64,000 nt of DNA. Source: Shinella sp. UYSO24. Its GTDB lineage: Bacteria > Pseudomonadota > Alphaproteobacteria > Rhizobiales > Rhizobiaceae. Each line of letters begins with the position of its first letter. The stretch's first letter is position 1. A program made the translations under genes and the position numbers. The notes under the pieces are model-generated. The model was not told the DNA's origin and ran no database searches. It saw only the letters and a list, made by a program, of their open reading frames with translations. Where the stretch lies: assembly GCA_902167985.1 (NCBI GenBank), contig CABHNZ010000016.1:62001-126000 (forward strand). Direction: 5' to 3'. Of the stretch, positions 35,310-45,245 are shown piece after piece.

Positions 35310-36101
35310 ATGGCTTCCGACGGCCCCTTTACCGCTTTTCTCCAGGCGTGGTTTTCCGGTTATTCCACGGGGCAGATCGCCTTCGTCACGGCGGCAGCCC
35401 TCGTTGCCGGGCTTGCGCGCGGTTTTTCCGGCTTCGGCGGCGCGCTGATCTTCATTCCACTCGCGGGTTCGGCCGTCGGGCCGAAAGCCGCTTCGGCGCT
35501 GCTTCTGGTCGTCGATGGCATCATGACGCTCGGCATGGTGCCGGACGGGTTTCGCCGGGCCAACAGGCGCGAGGTCGCCATCATGCTGTGCGGCGCGATT
35601 TTCGGCGTGCCGGCCGGCACTGCGGTTCTCGCACTCATTCCATCGGTCACGCTGCGCTGGATCATATCGATCCTGGTTCTGGCGCTTCTGCTTTTCCTGA
35701 TGAGCGGCTGGCGCTATCACGGCAAGCCGAAGACATATCTGACAGTCGGCGTGGGTGCGATTGCCGGTTTCTTCGGCGGCGCGGCGCAGATGTCCGGCCC
35801 GCCGATCGTCGCCTACTGGCTTGGCGGCGCGATTGCTCCGCAGTTCGTCCGGGCCAATCTGGTGCTCTATTTCGCGCTCGCCACGGTGATTTCCGCCACG
35901 TCCTATATTGTTGGCGGTATATTGACGATCACGGTGCTGAAGATCGCCGTCATTGTCGGACCGGCCTATGGACTGGGGCTTTACTTCGGCTCGCGGCTGT
36001 TCGGGGTTGCCAGCGATACGGCCTTCCGGCGCATCTGCTTCACGCTGATCGGCATGGCGGCGCTGCTCGGCCTGCCGCTCTTTGACGGTATTCTTCCTTG
36101 A
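35310..36101 (+). CDS. TSUP-family (TauE/SafE) membrane permease
   Basis: 263 residues from the ATG at 35310 (MASDGPFTAFLQAW), with about eight hydrophobic segments. Motifs: FVTAAALVAGLARGFSGFGGALIFIPL near the N-terminus, GVGAIAGFFGGAAQMSGPPIVAYWLGG near the middle, as in sulfite exporter TauE/SafE proteins. The family moves sulfur-containing or organic anions across the inner membrane; no neighbouring gene suggests a substrate. Intact. Confidence 0.85.
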   Translation: MASDGPFTAFLQAWFSGYSTGQIAFVTAAALVAGLARGFSGFGGALIFIPLAGSAVGPKAASALLLVVDGIMTLGMVPDGFRRANRREVAIMLCGAIFGVPAGTAVLALIPSVTLRWIISILVLALLLFLMSGWRYHGKPKTYLTVGVGAIAGFFGGAAQMSGPPIVAYWLGGAIAPQFVRANLVLYFALATVISATSYIVGGILTITVLKIAVIVGPAYGLGLYFGSRLFGVASDTAFRRICFTLIGMAALLGLPLFDGILP

Positions 36102-36193
36102 GCATTTCCAAGGTGATAAAGATCATCTTCAGCAAGGTTTAAGATCTGACCCGATACTGTTCCTGCAACTTGAAGTGTAGGGACGCGATCGTG

Positions 36194-37255
36194 ATGGGGA
36201 ATACGAAAGCGAAACTTCTGGCATTCTGGCGTCGCGACTTTCGTCGCAGGGCCGTTGCCGGAGGGCTCGATGTGGCGGGCGTGCTGGCGCGTGCAGGATT
36301 GATGGCAAAGGCGCGCGGCCGGGGTGCATTGTTCACGCTGCATCATGTTCGCCCGAAATTGCCCCAGACAATGGCCTCGAACGCCCATCTGGAAGTCACG
36401 CCCGAGTTCCTCGACGCTGCCATCGTGCAGCTGAAAAGCGAGGGCTATGACTTCATTCCGCTTGCCGACGTACCGGAACGGATGGCGAAGCCGAGCGGGC
36501 GACCCTTCGCGGTCTTCACGCTCGATGACGGCTATCGCAACAACCAGCAATATGCACTGCCGGTCTTTGCCCGCCATTCCGTGCCGTTTACCGTTTTCAT
36601 TGCGGCCGGCTTTGCCGAGCGGACGCATTCGCTCTGGTGGGAAACACTTGCCGTTCTTCTCGGCCGCGAAAAGCATGTGAGTTTCGATTTCGGCAACGGA
36701 CCGGAGGTGATCGATCTCACTTCGGATGCCGACAAACTCGATGCCTTCGACCGGTTTGCGAGGCATGTCCGCAGCCATGAGGAAACCGCGGCGGTGGCCG
36801 CGATCGATGCGCTTTCACGCGAACGTGGCATCGATCCCCTGAAGATTACCGCGGATCTGACCATGGGCCGGGAGGAACTCAAGGCCTTCGCCGCGCATCC
36901 GCTGGTCTCGCTCGGAGCACATACGATAAGCCACAGGGCGGTCGGACGGCTGACAGAGGAAGACGCGGCGGAGGAGATGCTGAAATCGGCGGAATGGCTG
37001 GAGGCGCTGACCGGGGCAAGACCGACCACGCTCGCCTATCCTTACGGCGACCGCATATCGGTGACGGAACGGGATTATCAGATCGCAGCGGAACTCGGCT
37101 TCACCGCGGCAGTCACGACCCAGCCTGGAACGCTTGGCGATCAGGTGGCAGACCGGCTGACGGGGCTGCCGCGGATATCGCTCAACGGCTTTTTCCAGAA
37201 GCCCCGCTACGTTTCGGCGCTGGCTTCCGGCATTCCCTTCGCCATGGCCCGATAA
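36194..37255 (+). CDS. Polysaccharide deacetylase family protein
   Basis: 353 residues from the ATG at 36194 (MGNTKAKLLAFWRRD); upstream TTG or GTG starts are possible. The NodB-homology domain is shown by PFAVFTLDDGYRNNQQYALPVFARHSVPFTVFI (metal-binding Asp pair DD at about 110), the metal-binding His pair in VSLGAHTISHRAVGR (about 242-248) and ARPTTLAYPYGD. The enzymes remove acetyl groups from sugar polymers such as chitin, peptidoglycan or exopolysaccharide. No signal peptide is evident, so a cytoplasmic or lipid-linked substrate is possible. Intact. Confidence 0.85.
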   Translation: MGNTKAKLLAFWRRDFRRRAVAGGLDVAGVLARAGLMAKARGRGALFTLHHVRPKLPQTMASNAHLEVTPEFLDAAIVQLKSEGYDFIPLADVPERMAKPSGRPFAVFTLDDGYRNNQQYALPVFARHSVPFTVFIAAGFAERTHSLWWETLAVLLGREKHVSFDFGNGPEVIDLTSDADKLDAFDRFARHVRSHEETAAVAAIDALSRERGIDPLKITADLTMGREELKAFAAHPLVSLGAHTISHRAVGRLTEEDAAEEMLKSAEWLEALTGARPTTLAYPYGDRISVTERDYQIAAELGFTAAVTTQPGTLGDQVADRLTGLPRISLNGFFQKPRYVSALASGIPFAMAR

Positions 37256-37286
37256 GGCGGCCGCCGGGACAGCGACCGCCGGTTCC

Positions 37287-37907
37287 TCACGGATACATGC
37301 GGACCTTTTCCCACGGGCCATCCGGCTCGGCCCGGCGGAACTCCACGCGGTCATGCAGGCGGAACTGGCGATCGTGCCAGAACTCGATCGAGACCGGCTT
37401 GATGCGGAATCCGGACCAGTAAGGCGGGCGCGGAATATCGCCGATCGCGTAGCGCGCAGTATATTCGGCAACGGCCTTTTCCAGCGCGAATCGCCCTTCA
37501 AGCGGGCGCGACTGCTTGGATGCCCAGGCGCCAATTCGGCTGCCGCGGGCGCGCGAGGCGTAATAAACGTCGGCTTCCTCATCAGAAACCACTTCTACCT
37601 CACCGCGCAAACGCACCTGGCGACGCAGCGACTTCCAATGGAAGCACATGGCCGCCTTCTTCTGCCCGAGGATCTCGCGACCCTTCTGGCTTTCGAAATT
37701 GGTATAGAAGACAAACCCCTTGGGATCATAGCCCTTCAGCAGGACCATGCGGACGTTCGGCAGGCCATGCTCATCCACCGTGGCCAGCGCCACGGCATTG
37801 GGATCGTTGACCTCGCTCTTTTCGGCATCGCTCAACCATGAGCCGAAAAGAGCATAGGGTTCGGTCTCCTCGGTAAAGTCACCAGTTGTTAACCCGCTTG
37901 CAGACAT
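37287..37907 (-). CDS. pdxH: Pyridoxamine 5'-phosphate oxidase
   Basis: 206-residue FMN enzyme that oxidises pyridoxine or pyridoxamine 5'-phosphate to pyridoxal phosphate, the last step in vitamin B6 supply. Motifs: PNAVALATVDEHGLPNVRMVLLKGYDPKGFVFYTNFESQKG (FMN and substrate binding), AAMCFHWKSLRRQVRLRGEVE, YYASRARGSRIGAWASKQSRPL and the C-terminal FWHDRQFRLHDRVEFRR. Intact, with an ATG at 37907. It is divergent from the lipoprotein gene at 37969. Confidence 0.95.
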   Translation of the reverse strand: MSASGLTTGDFTEETEPYALFGSWLSDAEKSEVNDPNAVALATVDEHGLPNVRMVLLKGYDPKGFVFYTNFESQKGREILGQKKAAMCFHWKSLRRQVRLRGEVEVVSDEEADVYYASRARGSRIGAWASKQSRPLEGRFALEKAVAEYTARYAIGDIPRPPYWSGFRIKPVSIEFWHDRQFRLHDRVEFRRAEPDGPWEKVRMYP

Positions 37908-37968
37908 ATTGACTTAAATGCTCCCAGTCTGATGAGAATGCCCGCGACCCAAGCCCGGACAGGACAAG

Positions 37969-38424
37969 GTGGAAGTGATAGCAAAGTCGAAGAGCCATAC
38001 AAAGGGCCGATGCGTCCGCCATCTTACGGGAATATCACTTCTCGGGTTAAGCCTGTGCCTTGGCGGCTGCACCAGCAGCATGGATCTCTTCGGCAGCACG
38101 CCGAAAGTCGACCGCACGCTGACGGGCACGATCCCCAACAAGCCGCAGCCTTCCAGCGAGACGGTGTCCGACGAGGCAACCGTGCGCAATGCCGTCACGT
38201 CTGCCGATCTCAGCAAGACCGCCACGCATTCCGTGCCGTGGGCCAATACGGCAACCGGCAGCGCGGGCGTGGTTTCCTCCATTCGCGAGGATCGCAGCCA
38301 GGGCTATCTCTGCCGCGCCTTCACCACCACCCGGCATTCCTTCGAGGGGATTGCCATGTTTTCCGGCGAAGCCTGCCAGACCGGCACCGGCGACTGGATG
38401 CTGACCGCCTTCGACCGGCAGTAA
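37969..38424 (+). CDS. RT0821/Lpp0805-type surface lipoprotein
   Basis: About 151 residues from GTG at 37969; a second GTG at 37975 is equally possible. A basic N-terminus and hydrophobic stretch (TGISLLGLSLCLGGC) end in the lipobox LGGC with the modified Cys near residue 34. The mature part has a polar linker and ends with a small domain showing DRSQGYLCRAFTTTRHSFEGIAMFSGEACQTGTGDWML, with two Cys that could bridge. The C-terminal pattern resembles surface antigens of the RT0821/Lpp0805 group, whose function is unknown. Intact. Confidence 0.65.
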   Translation: MEVIAKSKSHTKGRCVRHLTGISLLGLSLCLGGCTSSMDLFGSTPKVDRTLTGTIPNKPQPSSETVSDEATVRNAVTSADLSKTATHSVPWANTATGSAGVVSSIREDRSQGYLCRAFTTTRHSFEGIAMFSGEACQTGTGDWMLTAFDRQ

Positions 38425-38739
38425 GCGCAGCCCCCCTCTCCTGCCCGCAATTTCCGTAGAGACGCGGCCGCCAAACGCGGCCGGCGTGACGGATCACCGT
38501 GCTTTTTACCCTGTGTCGACGGGTCGAGGGCGGGGTTTACCCTTCATTAACCCTGAAAGGTTCCAAGAGCCTGTGTGTAACCACTGATTCAGGAGTTCCA
38601 TCCTAGGTTTTCCCTCGAGTTTCCGGTCATTTGCCGCGCCATGAGGAACCGGCGGATGGTCGTTGTCGTTGTTTGAAACGGGGGTCCAAGGATCAAGCGG
38701 GGGCCCACCGCGAGCACAAAGTGTAACTGGTGGTCCCTC

Positions 38740-40019
38740 ATGCGTGATCCCTATTCCCTTCTCGGCGTCAAGCGCAGTGCTGACGCCACCGAAATCAAGG
38801 CTGCCTGGCGTTCAAAGGCCAAGAGCATTCATCCCGACCACAATCAGGCGACCCCAATGCGTCGAACCTGTTTGCCGAGGTCGGCGAAGCCTATGAGCTT
38901 TTGAAGGACCCGGAGCGCCGCAAGCGCTACGACCGCGCCTCCGACCTCAACCAGACGATCATGCAGCAGCGTGAAGCCGCGGAACGGGCCAAGCAGGCGC
39001 GCGCCAATGCGGAAAAGGTGATGGAGGAGCTGGCACGCGCCAAGGCCAAGCAGGCCCAAGCCCAGGCACAGCCACAGGCAGGCGCCAAGGCGGGCTCGCA
39101 GTCTCAGGGCCAGGCGCAAAGCCAGTCTCAGGGCCAATCGCAAAATCAGGCGCAGGGCCAGCAAGGTCAGGCCAAGCCGGGTTCCGCCGGCGGCCGGTCA
39201 GCCGAGAGCGCCGAGGACATGGTCGAAAGAATTTTCGGCGTTTCACCCGAGGCTGGCTCCCCGGGCGACAATGGCAATGCGTCCGCGGATCAGCCCAATG
39301 CATCGGCAAACCGGACTGCCGGCACAGCATCCGGCGCGGCAGGCTCAAGCACATCTGGACCCCAGGCCGGACCTAATGCCGGGCAGGCCTATCAGGACAG
39401 CACCGGCGAGAAGTCGGATGCGCCTGCGGAAAGCGTTCCTCTGCCGGTGATGGCCGTCGATCTGATCACGGCACTGGTTCGCCGTATCCGCGGCACGCAT
39501 CCTGTGCCTGAAAAGGCACCGGATCTTTCGGTCGAGGCAAGCATCAGCATCGACGATTTCATCCAGCACCGCAGCGTCAGCGTCAACCTGCCGGAAGAGC
39601 GCGAGATCCGCGTGACACCGGAGCGCGGCATGACCGACGGCCATGTCATGCGCGTCAAGGGCCAGGGGTTGAAGCTTCCCGGCATGAAGCAGGGCGATGT
39701 TCTGGTGACGCTGCGCGCCGCAAAGGACACGCGCTTCCGGATCGAAGGCTACGATATCCACACCATTTTGCCGATCACGCTGGAGGATGCCGTTCTCGGT
39801 GCCGAGAGCGAGGTCGAGACGCCGGACGGCAAGCGCACGCTGACTGTCGCCCCGTGGTCGGGGTCGGATCAGGTCATCCGGCTCGAAGGGCTCGGCCTGC
39901 CGAACGACAATGGCGGTCGCGGCGATTTTGTGGCCGAAATCCGCATCGTTTTGTGGGACAAGCCGGATCCGAAGGTGACGGACCTGATGCGGCATATGCG
40001 CCACGGGCTCTACCTCTAA
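38740..40019 (+). CDS. DnaJ/CbpA-type co-chaperone (frameshift near 38847)
   Basis: About 426 residues when rebuilt. J domain at residues 1-65: MRDPYSLLGVKRSADATEIK, WRSKAKSIHPDHNQ with the HPD motif that activates Hsp70 (DnaK), then after one missing G the fourth helix FAEVGEAYELLKDPERRKRYD. There are no zinc fingers; instead a coiled-coil-like Ala/Lys/Gln helix and a long Gln/Gly/Ser/Ala low-complexity linker (about residues 105-230) lead to the two C-terminal peptide-binding beta domains, seen in SISIDDFIQHRSVSVNLPEEREIRV, RVKGQGLKLPGMKQGDVLVTL and EVETPDGKRTLTVAPWSGSDQVIRLEGLG. This is CbpA-like rather than true DnaJ. The 315-base gap before it holds no gene. Confidence 0.87.
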
Positions 40020-40032
40020 TGACGTTCATCTA

Positions 40033-40060
40033 GGCCGACCCTCGGGTCGGCCTTCTGCAT
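40033..40060 (+). terminator. Terminator after the DnaJ-family gene
   Basis: GGCCGACCC and GGGTCGGCC form a perfect nine-base-pair stem with a two-base loop, followed by a moderately T-rich tail, 13 bases after the stop. Confidence 0.7.
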
Positions 40061-40230
40061 TTCTTCAATCTTTCCACCGATTGTAACAGGATTGCGTCGG
40101 CTTTGCCGCCCGGGTGTTGCTTGTGCACCCATTGTTACGACGCCACACACGAGATGATCCGCGCCAGCTTGAACCGCAAGTCGTGCTATGCCATAGGCAA
40201 CCTTTATTGAAAGGTCTCAGGGGACATAGT

Positions 40231-41049
40231 ATGGTTCAGGCTTCCGGGCTCATGGCAGGCAAACGTGGCATCATCTTTGGTGTTGCCAACAACCGTTCCA
40301 TCGCATGGGGCATTGCCAAGGCCATTCACGAGCATGGCGGCGAGCTCGCTTTCACCTGGCAGGGCGATGCGCTGAAGAAGCGCGTCGAGCCGCTGGCAGC
40401 TGAGCTCAATGCATTCATGGCCGGGCACTGTGATGTCTCGGACGAATCCACGATCGACGCGGTTTTCGACAATGTTGAAAAGCATTGGGGCAAGATCGAC
40501 TTCATCGTTCATGCCATCGGCTTTTCCGACAAGGACGAGCTGACCGGCCGTTACGTCGATACGTCGGCGGACAATTTCGCCAAGACGATGCAGATCTCGG
40601 TCTTCTCGTTCACGTCGATCGCGCGTCGCGCCGAGAAGCTGATGACCGATGGCGGCTCGATGCTGACCCTCACCTATTACGGTGCGGAAAAGGTCATGCC
40701 GAACTACAACGTCATGGGCGTTGCCAAGGCTGCTCTCGAAGCCAGCGTCAAGTATCTCGCAGTCGATCTCGGCCCGAAGAACATTCGCGTCAACGCGATC
40801 TCTGCCGGCCCGATCAAGACGCTTGCCGCTTCCGGCATCGGCGATTTCCGCTACATTCTGAAGTGGAACGAGTATAACGCACCGCTGCGCCGCACGGTCT
40901 CCATCGAGGAAGTAGGCGATGTCGGCCTCTACATGCTGTCGGATCTGTCGCGCTCGGTAACGGGTGAAACCCATCACGCAGACAGCGGCTATCATGTCAT
41001 CGGCATGAAGGCCGTCGACGCTCCGGATATTTCCGTCATCAAGGACTGA
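40231..41049 (+). CDS. fabI: Enoyl-[acyl-carrier-protein] reductase (NADH)
   Basis: 272 residues from the ATG at 40231 (MVQASGLMAGKRGIIFGV); the open frame extends upstream to 40114 without family similarity. It carries out the last reduction of each fatty acid elongation cycle. Motifs: GVANNRSIAWGIAKAI (NAD-binding loop), IVHAIGFSDKDEL, TYYGAEKVMPNYNVMGVAKAAL with the active-site Tyr and Lys, and INAISAGPIKTLAASGI-type substrate loop. Intact. The 170-base stretch before it (40061-40230) contains no gene. The histidine phosphatase follows 28 bases downstream. Confidence 0.95.
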   Translation: MVQASGLMAGKRGIIFGVANNRSIAWGIAKAIHEHGGELAFTWQGDALKKRVEPLAAELNAFMAGHCDVSDESTIDAVFDNVEKHWGKIDFIVHAIGFSDKDELTGRYVDTSADNFAKTMQISVFSFTSIARRAEKLMTDGGSMLTLTYYGAEKVMPNYNVMGVAKAALEASVKYLAVDLGPKNIRVNAISAGPIKTLAASGIGDFRYILKWNEYNAPLRRTVSIEEVGDVGLYMLSDLSRSVTGETHHADSGYHVIGMKAVDAPDISVIKD

Positions 41050-41077
41050 TCCGGCAACGGACACAGGGCGAGGCGCA

Positions 41078-41665
41078 GTGCTTCTCTACGTTATCAGGCA
41101 TGGGCAGACCGACTGGAACGCCGAAGGCAGACTGCAGGGTCAGACGGATATTCCGCTGAACGATATCGGCCGCGCCCAGGCGACCGGAAACGGCGAAAAA
41201 CTTGCCGGCCTGATCGATGATCCGGCCGGCTTCCACTTCGTTTCGAGCCCTCTGGGGCGTACCCGCGAGACGATGGAGCGGATCCGCGCTGCGATGGGGC
41301 TTGCCCCCCTCGCCTACGAGACGGACGAGCGGCTGAAAGAACTGTCCTTCGGCGACTGGGAAGGCCAGACGCTGAAGGAAGTGAAGGCTTCGCAGCCCGA
41401 GCGGCTGAAGGCGCGCTCCGAAGGCAAATGGGGCTTCATCCCGCCCGGCAGCTTTGCCGAGAGCTACGAGATCCTCTCCTGGCGCGTCGGCGCATGGCTG
41501 AAGACCGTCGACCGGCCGACAGTCTGCGTCTGCCATGGCGGCGTCATCCGCTCGCTCTTCCGGATCATCGGCGATGTGCCCGAGAACGAGGCGGCGACCA
41601 TGGGCATCCCGCAGGATGTCGTCTTGCGCGTGGATCAGGCCAATAGCCGGCTCGACTGGATCTGA
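41078..41665 (+). CDS. Histidine phosphatase (phosphoglycerate mutase-like)
   Basis: 195 residues from the GTG at 41078. Catalytic motif RHGQTDWNAEGRLQGQTDIPLN at residues 7-28 holds the phospho-accepting His; SSPLGRTRETMERI carries the second Arg, and CVCHGGVIRSLFRI the second His. The family includes phosphoglycerate mutases, alpha-ribazole phosphatase and broad phosphatases. The real substrate is unknown. It probably shares a transcript with fabI and ends at a two-way terminator with ugd. Confidence 0.85.
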   Translation: MLLYVIRHGQTDWNAEGRLQGQTDIPLNDIGRAQATGNGEKLAGLIDDPAGFHFVSSPLGRTRETMERIRAAMGLAPLAYETDERLKELSFGDWEGQTLKEVKASQPERLKARSEGKWGFIPPGSFAESYEILSWRVGAWLKTVDRPTVCVCHGGVIRSLFRIIGDVPENEAATMGIPQDVVLRVDQANSRLDWI

Positions 41666-41712
41666 AGCGGATCGCCGTCTGATAACCGGCAGCATCTGAT
41701 GATCTGCATTGA

Positions 41713-41745
41713 AAAAGGGCCGCGGCTTTCGCCGGCGGCCCTTTT
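41713..41745. terminator. Bidirectional terminator between the phosphatase gene and ugd
   Basis: A long GC stem (AAAAGGGCCGC with GCGGCCCTTTT) with A-run on one side and T-run on the other, lying between convergent genes, so it can stop both transcripts. Confidence 0.85.
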
Positions 41746-41771
41746 GCTTTCACGGAGCGGGAAAAGCCCCG

Positions 41772-43078
41772 TTATTCGACGATCTTGCCGATGCAATGAT
41801 AGGCGAAGCCGTGGCTCACGACTTCATGCGGACGGTAGATATTGCGCAGATCCACCAGCACGGCGGCATTCATCACAGACTTCAGTCGATCGAGATCGAG
41901 AGCGCGGAACTCGTTCCATTCCGTGACGATGACGGCGACATCTGCCCCTTCCGCAGCCTTGTAAGGGCCAGAGGCGAATTCGATATCCATCATCTGACGG
42001 GCATTTTCCATGCCCTCCGGGTCGTAGCCGGCCACGATGCGCCGGCATCCTGAAGGGTCTGGACGACCGCGATCGCCGGGCTGTCGCGCATGTCGTCTGT
42101 GTTCGGCTTGAAGGTCAGGCCGAATACCGCAATCTTCTTGCCGCGCACATCGCCGCCGGCAGCCGCGATGACCTTGCGGCCCATGGCGCGCTTGCGGTTG
42201 TCGTTGATCGCAATCGTCGTCTCGATCAGGCGGACCGGGCTTTCGTAATCCTGCGCGGTCTTGGCCAGAGCCAGCGTATCCTTGGGGAAGCAGGAGCCGC
42301 CATAGCCGGGGCCTGCATGCAGGAATTTCGAACCGATACGGCCATCAAGACCGATGCCGCGCGAAACATCCTGAATGTCAGCGCCGACGCGCTCGCAGAG
42401 ATCCGCCATTTCGTTGATGAAGGTGATCTTCAGCGCCAGGAAGGCATTGGCCGCATATTTGATCAGTTCCGACGTGCGGCGGGAGGTGAACAGAAGCGGC
42501 GACTGGTTGAGATAGAGCGGACGATAGGCTTCCGTCATCACATCGCGGGCGCGATCGTCGGACAGGCCGACGACGATACGGTCCGGCCGTTTGAAGTCGT
42601 CGATGGCAGCTCCTTCGCGCAGGAATTCCGGGTTGGACACGACGGCAACATCGGCATCCGGATTGGTTTCCTTGATGATACGCTCCACCTCGTCACCGGT
42701 ACCGACCGGCACGGTGGACTTGGTGACGACGACGGTGAAGTCCTTCACGGCTGCCGCAACCTCGCGGGCGGCGGCGTAGACATAGCCGAGATCCGCATGG
42801 CCATCGCCACGGCGCGACGGCGTGCCGACGGCGATGAAGACGACTTCGGCATCGGCAACCGGGCCTGCAAGTTCCGTGGTAAACGACAGGCGCCCTGCCT
42901 TGACGTTGCTTTCAACGAGGCGGTCCAGGCCAGGCTCGAAGATCGGGATGACGCCATTCTTCAACGCCTTGATCTTCTCTTCCGCCTTGTCGACACAGAC
43001 CACGTCGTGTCCGAAATCGGCGAAACATGCACCGGAGACAAGGCCCACATAACCGGAGCCAACAATTACAATCTTCAT
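41772..43078 (-). CDS. ugd: UDP-glucose 6-dehydrogenase (frameshift near 42038)
   Basis: About 435 residues when rebuilt. It oxidises UDP-glucose to UDP-glucuronate with NAD, a precursor for acidic surface polysaccharides. Start MKIVIVGSGYVGLVSGACFADFG with the Rossmann loop; catalytic Cys is in GPGYGGSCFPKDT (about 260), the bridging region in LKITFINEMADLCERVG, and FGLTFKPNTDDMRDSPAI in the third domain. One base is missing near 42038; the next frame supplies AGYDPEGMENARQMMDI, VTEWNEFRALD and VLVDLRNIY. The 290 bases upstream (43079-43370) contain no gene. Confidence 0.92.
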
Positions 43079-43370
43079 ACAATCTCTCTCTGCGTCATCC
43101 GAGAACGAACAATCTCTTAAACAAAGCGGCCAGACCTGCCAATGCGCGCAATCGCGCAACCGGCAAACCCCACGGGAAATAATGAATGCCTAAAGTAATG
43201 GCACCATCATTGCGACACGCGAGCAGTTTTTCAAGAGATACTATGCGAAGACGATAACAACAGAGCAACAAGACGGCAATGCACGCCTTGAGCGTAATAC
43301 AGAGAGAGAATAGTCAGGGCCGGAAACGCCCCTCTCCCCCACTCAACCGGGAGGACGCCCTCCCCGGGCG

Positions 43371-43634
43371 TCAGACGTTGACGATTTCCAGATCGTCGAC
43401 CACGCGGTTGCCGTCGACGACAGTATAGAAGACCAGAACCTTGACGCCTGCCTTCAAGCCTTCGAAATCGAATTCTTCCGGCAGCTTGTAGACCTTGCCG
43501 TCATCAAGGATCAGGCTCAGGCCCTTGAAATCGACCGTCTTGATCGTCGCCTCGACGTCCACGCTCTGAGCCCAGCTGTTGAGCGGAGAGAGGATGCTGG
43601 CGGTCGCAAGCAACGCAGCGATGAGGATACGCAT
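43371..43634 (-). CDS. DUF1344-family small secreted protein
   Basis: 87 residues. Signal peptide MRILIAALLATASILSPLNSWAQ, then a small beta domain (VDVEATIKTVDFKGLSLILDDGKVYKLPEEFDFEGLKAGVKVLVFY) seen in DUF1344 proteins of rhizobia. Its function is unknown. Intact. The 490-base stretch after it up to aroC (43635-44125) has no supported gene, only some short inverted repeats, for example 43983-44005. Confidence 0.8.
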   Translation of the reverse strand: MRILIAALLATASILSPLNSWAQSVDVEATIKTVDFKGLSLILDDGKVYKLPEEFDFEGLKAGVKVLVFYTVVDGNRVVDDLEIVNV

Positions 43635-43982
43635 GGTCTGTGCCCTTGAAGGTCAATAATGTTCCGTTTCGATGCATAAAGATAGCCTTCTGATTGTGGC
43701 GAAATTCGCCCGCGACCAAGGCATTTTCGGTAAAACCAACAGTTTGAATATTAACCATTTTCGGCCCTGAAACGCCTGGAATTCCGGGCCTCTCCGACGT
43801 TACGGCAGGCCGTTGGAATATTTTTCCACGCCCTCCGCCGCACTTGCCGGCAAAGTTGTGGCCAGGGTCGATCAACGGCACCACTTTTGCGCCATAAAGC
43901 TTAAGGCCGGCGTTGCCTGATCAGACGCAGTTTGGGGCCGGACAGGTCGGTCCGCGCGCTCCGGTCCGTTGCAACCTGCGAC

Positions 43983-44005
43983 ACCGGCCAGCAATGCTGA
44001 CCGGT
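43983..44005. repeat. Imperfect palindrome upstream of aroC
   Basis: ACCGG-x-CAGC, a three-base centre AAT, then GCTG-x-CCGGT: a ten-base inverted repeat with one mismatch, about 120 bases before aroC. It may be an operator or a hairpin in a leader; there is no T-run, so a terminator is unlikely. Confidence 0.3.
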
Positions 44006-44125
44006 GCGTTCACCGAAGGGCATCTCTCGCCATTGCAAGAAGGGCTTGTGACAGGCTCACCTTTTCCATATGACATGCCGGTCAGAAATTGGTGGGTATA
44101 AGCCGCCGAAGCCGGTCAGTTCTTC

Positions 44126-45234
44126 ATGTCGCATAACACTTTTGGTCATCTCTTTCGCGTAACCACCTGGGGTGAAAGCCACGGTCCGGCGCTTGGCTGC
44201 GTCGTTGACGGCTGCCCTCCCGGCCTCAGGTTCACGCTTGCCGACATCCAGGACTATATGGACAAGCGCAAGCCCGGCCAGTCGCGCTTCGTGACGCAGC
44301 GGCGCGAGGACGATATCGTCAAGGTGCTTTCCGGCGTGATGATGGATGCCGATGGCGAGACGATGATTTCGACCGGCACGCCGATCTCCATGCTGATCGA
44401 GAATACCGACCAGCGCTCGAAGGATTATGGCGAGATTGCCCGCCAGTACCGGCCAGGCCATGCCGACTATACCTATGACGAGAAATACGGCATTCGAGAC
44501 TATCGCGGCGGCGGCCGCTCGTCGGCACGCGAAACCGCTGCCCGCGTTGCCGCCGGGGCCCTTGCCCGCAAGGTTCTGCCGGGCATGAAGGTGCGCGGCG
44601 CGCTGGTGCAGATCGGCAAGCACAAGATCGACCGCCGCAACTGGGACTGGGCGCAGGTCGACCAAAACCCGTTCTTCGCTCCCGACGCGGCCATCGTTCC
44701 GGTCTGGGAAGAGTATCTCGACGGTATCCGCAAGTCCGGCTCGTCGATCGGCGCCGTTGTCGAGGTGATCGCCGAGGGCGTGCCTGTCGGCCTTGGTGCG
44801 CCTCTCTATGGCAAGCTCGATCAGGATATCGCCTCGCTTCTGATGTCGATCAACGCCGTCAAGGGTGTCGAGATCGGCGACGGGTTCGCAGCCGCAGAAC
44901 TCTCCGGCGAGGAGAATGCGACGAGATGCGGATGGGCAATGACGGCGTGCCGATGTTCCTCTCCAATCACGCGGGCGGTATTCTCGGCGGCATTTCCAAC
45001 GGCCAGCCGATCGTCGCACGCTTCGCGGTCAAGCCGACGTCCTCGATCCTGACCGAGCGCCAGTCGATCGATGCCGACGGCAAGAATGTCGATGTGCGCA
45101 CCAAGGGCCGCCACGACCCCTGCGTCGGCATCCGCGCCGTGCCGATCGGCGAGGCCATGGTCGCCTGCGCCATCGCAGATCACTATCTTCGCGACCGGGC
45201 CCAGAATGGCGTCCGTGCCGCCGATCGCTCCTGA
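44126..45234 (+). CDS. aroC: Chorismate synthase (frameshift near 44929)
   Basis: About 369 residues when rebuilt. It converts EPSP to chorismate with reduced FMN, closing the shikimate pathway. Motifs: NTFGHLFRVTTWGESHGPALGCVVDGCPPG at the N-terminus, GTPISMLIENTDQRSKDY, RPGHADYTYDEKYGIRDYRGGGRSSARETAARVAAGA. One C is missing near 44929 just before GNDGVPMFLSNHAGGILGGISNGQPI, then RHDPCVGIRAVPIGEAM continues to 45234. It is followed after 11 bases by ribBA. Confidence 0.93.
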
Positions 45235-45245
45235 AGGACATTCCG

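Noticed and set aside
22740..42045. Deletions tied to a methylation motif, since rnhA and ugd both seem to have lost a C in GATCGCGCC
   Set aside because: The same string is intact near base 1880 and the other sites share no common motif; run shortening explains more of them.
43913..44101. 62-codon frame before aroC
   Set aside because: No ribosome site, no signal or membrane segment, no recognisable pattern.
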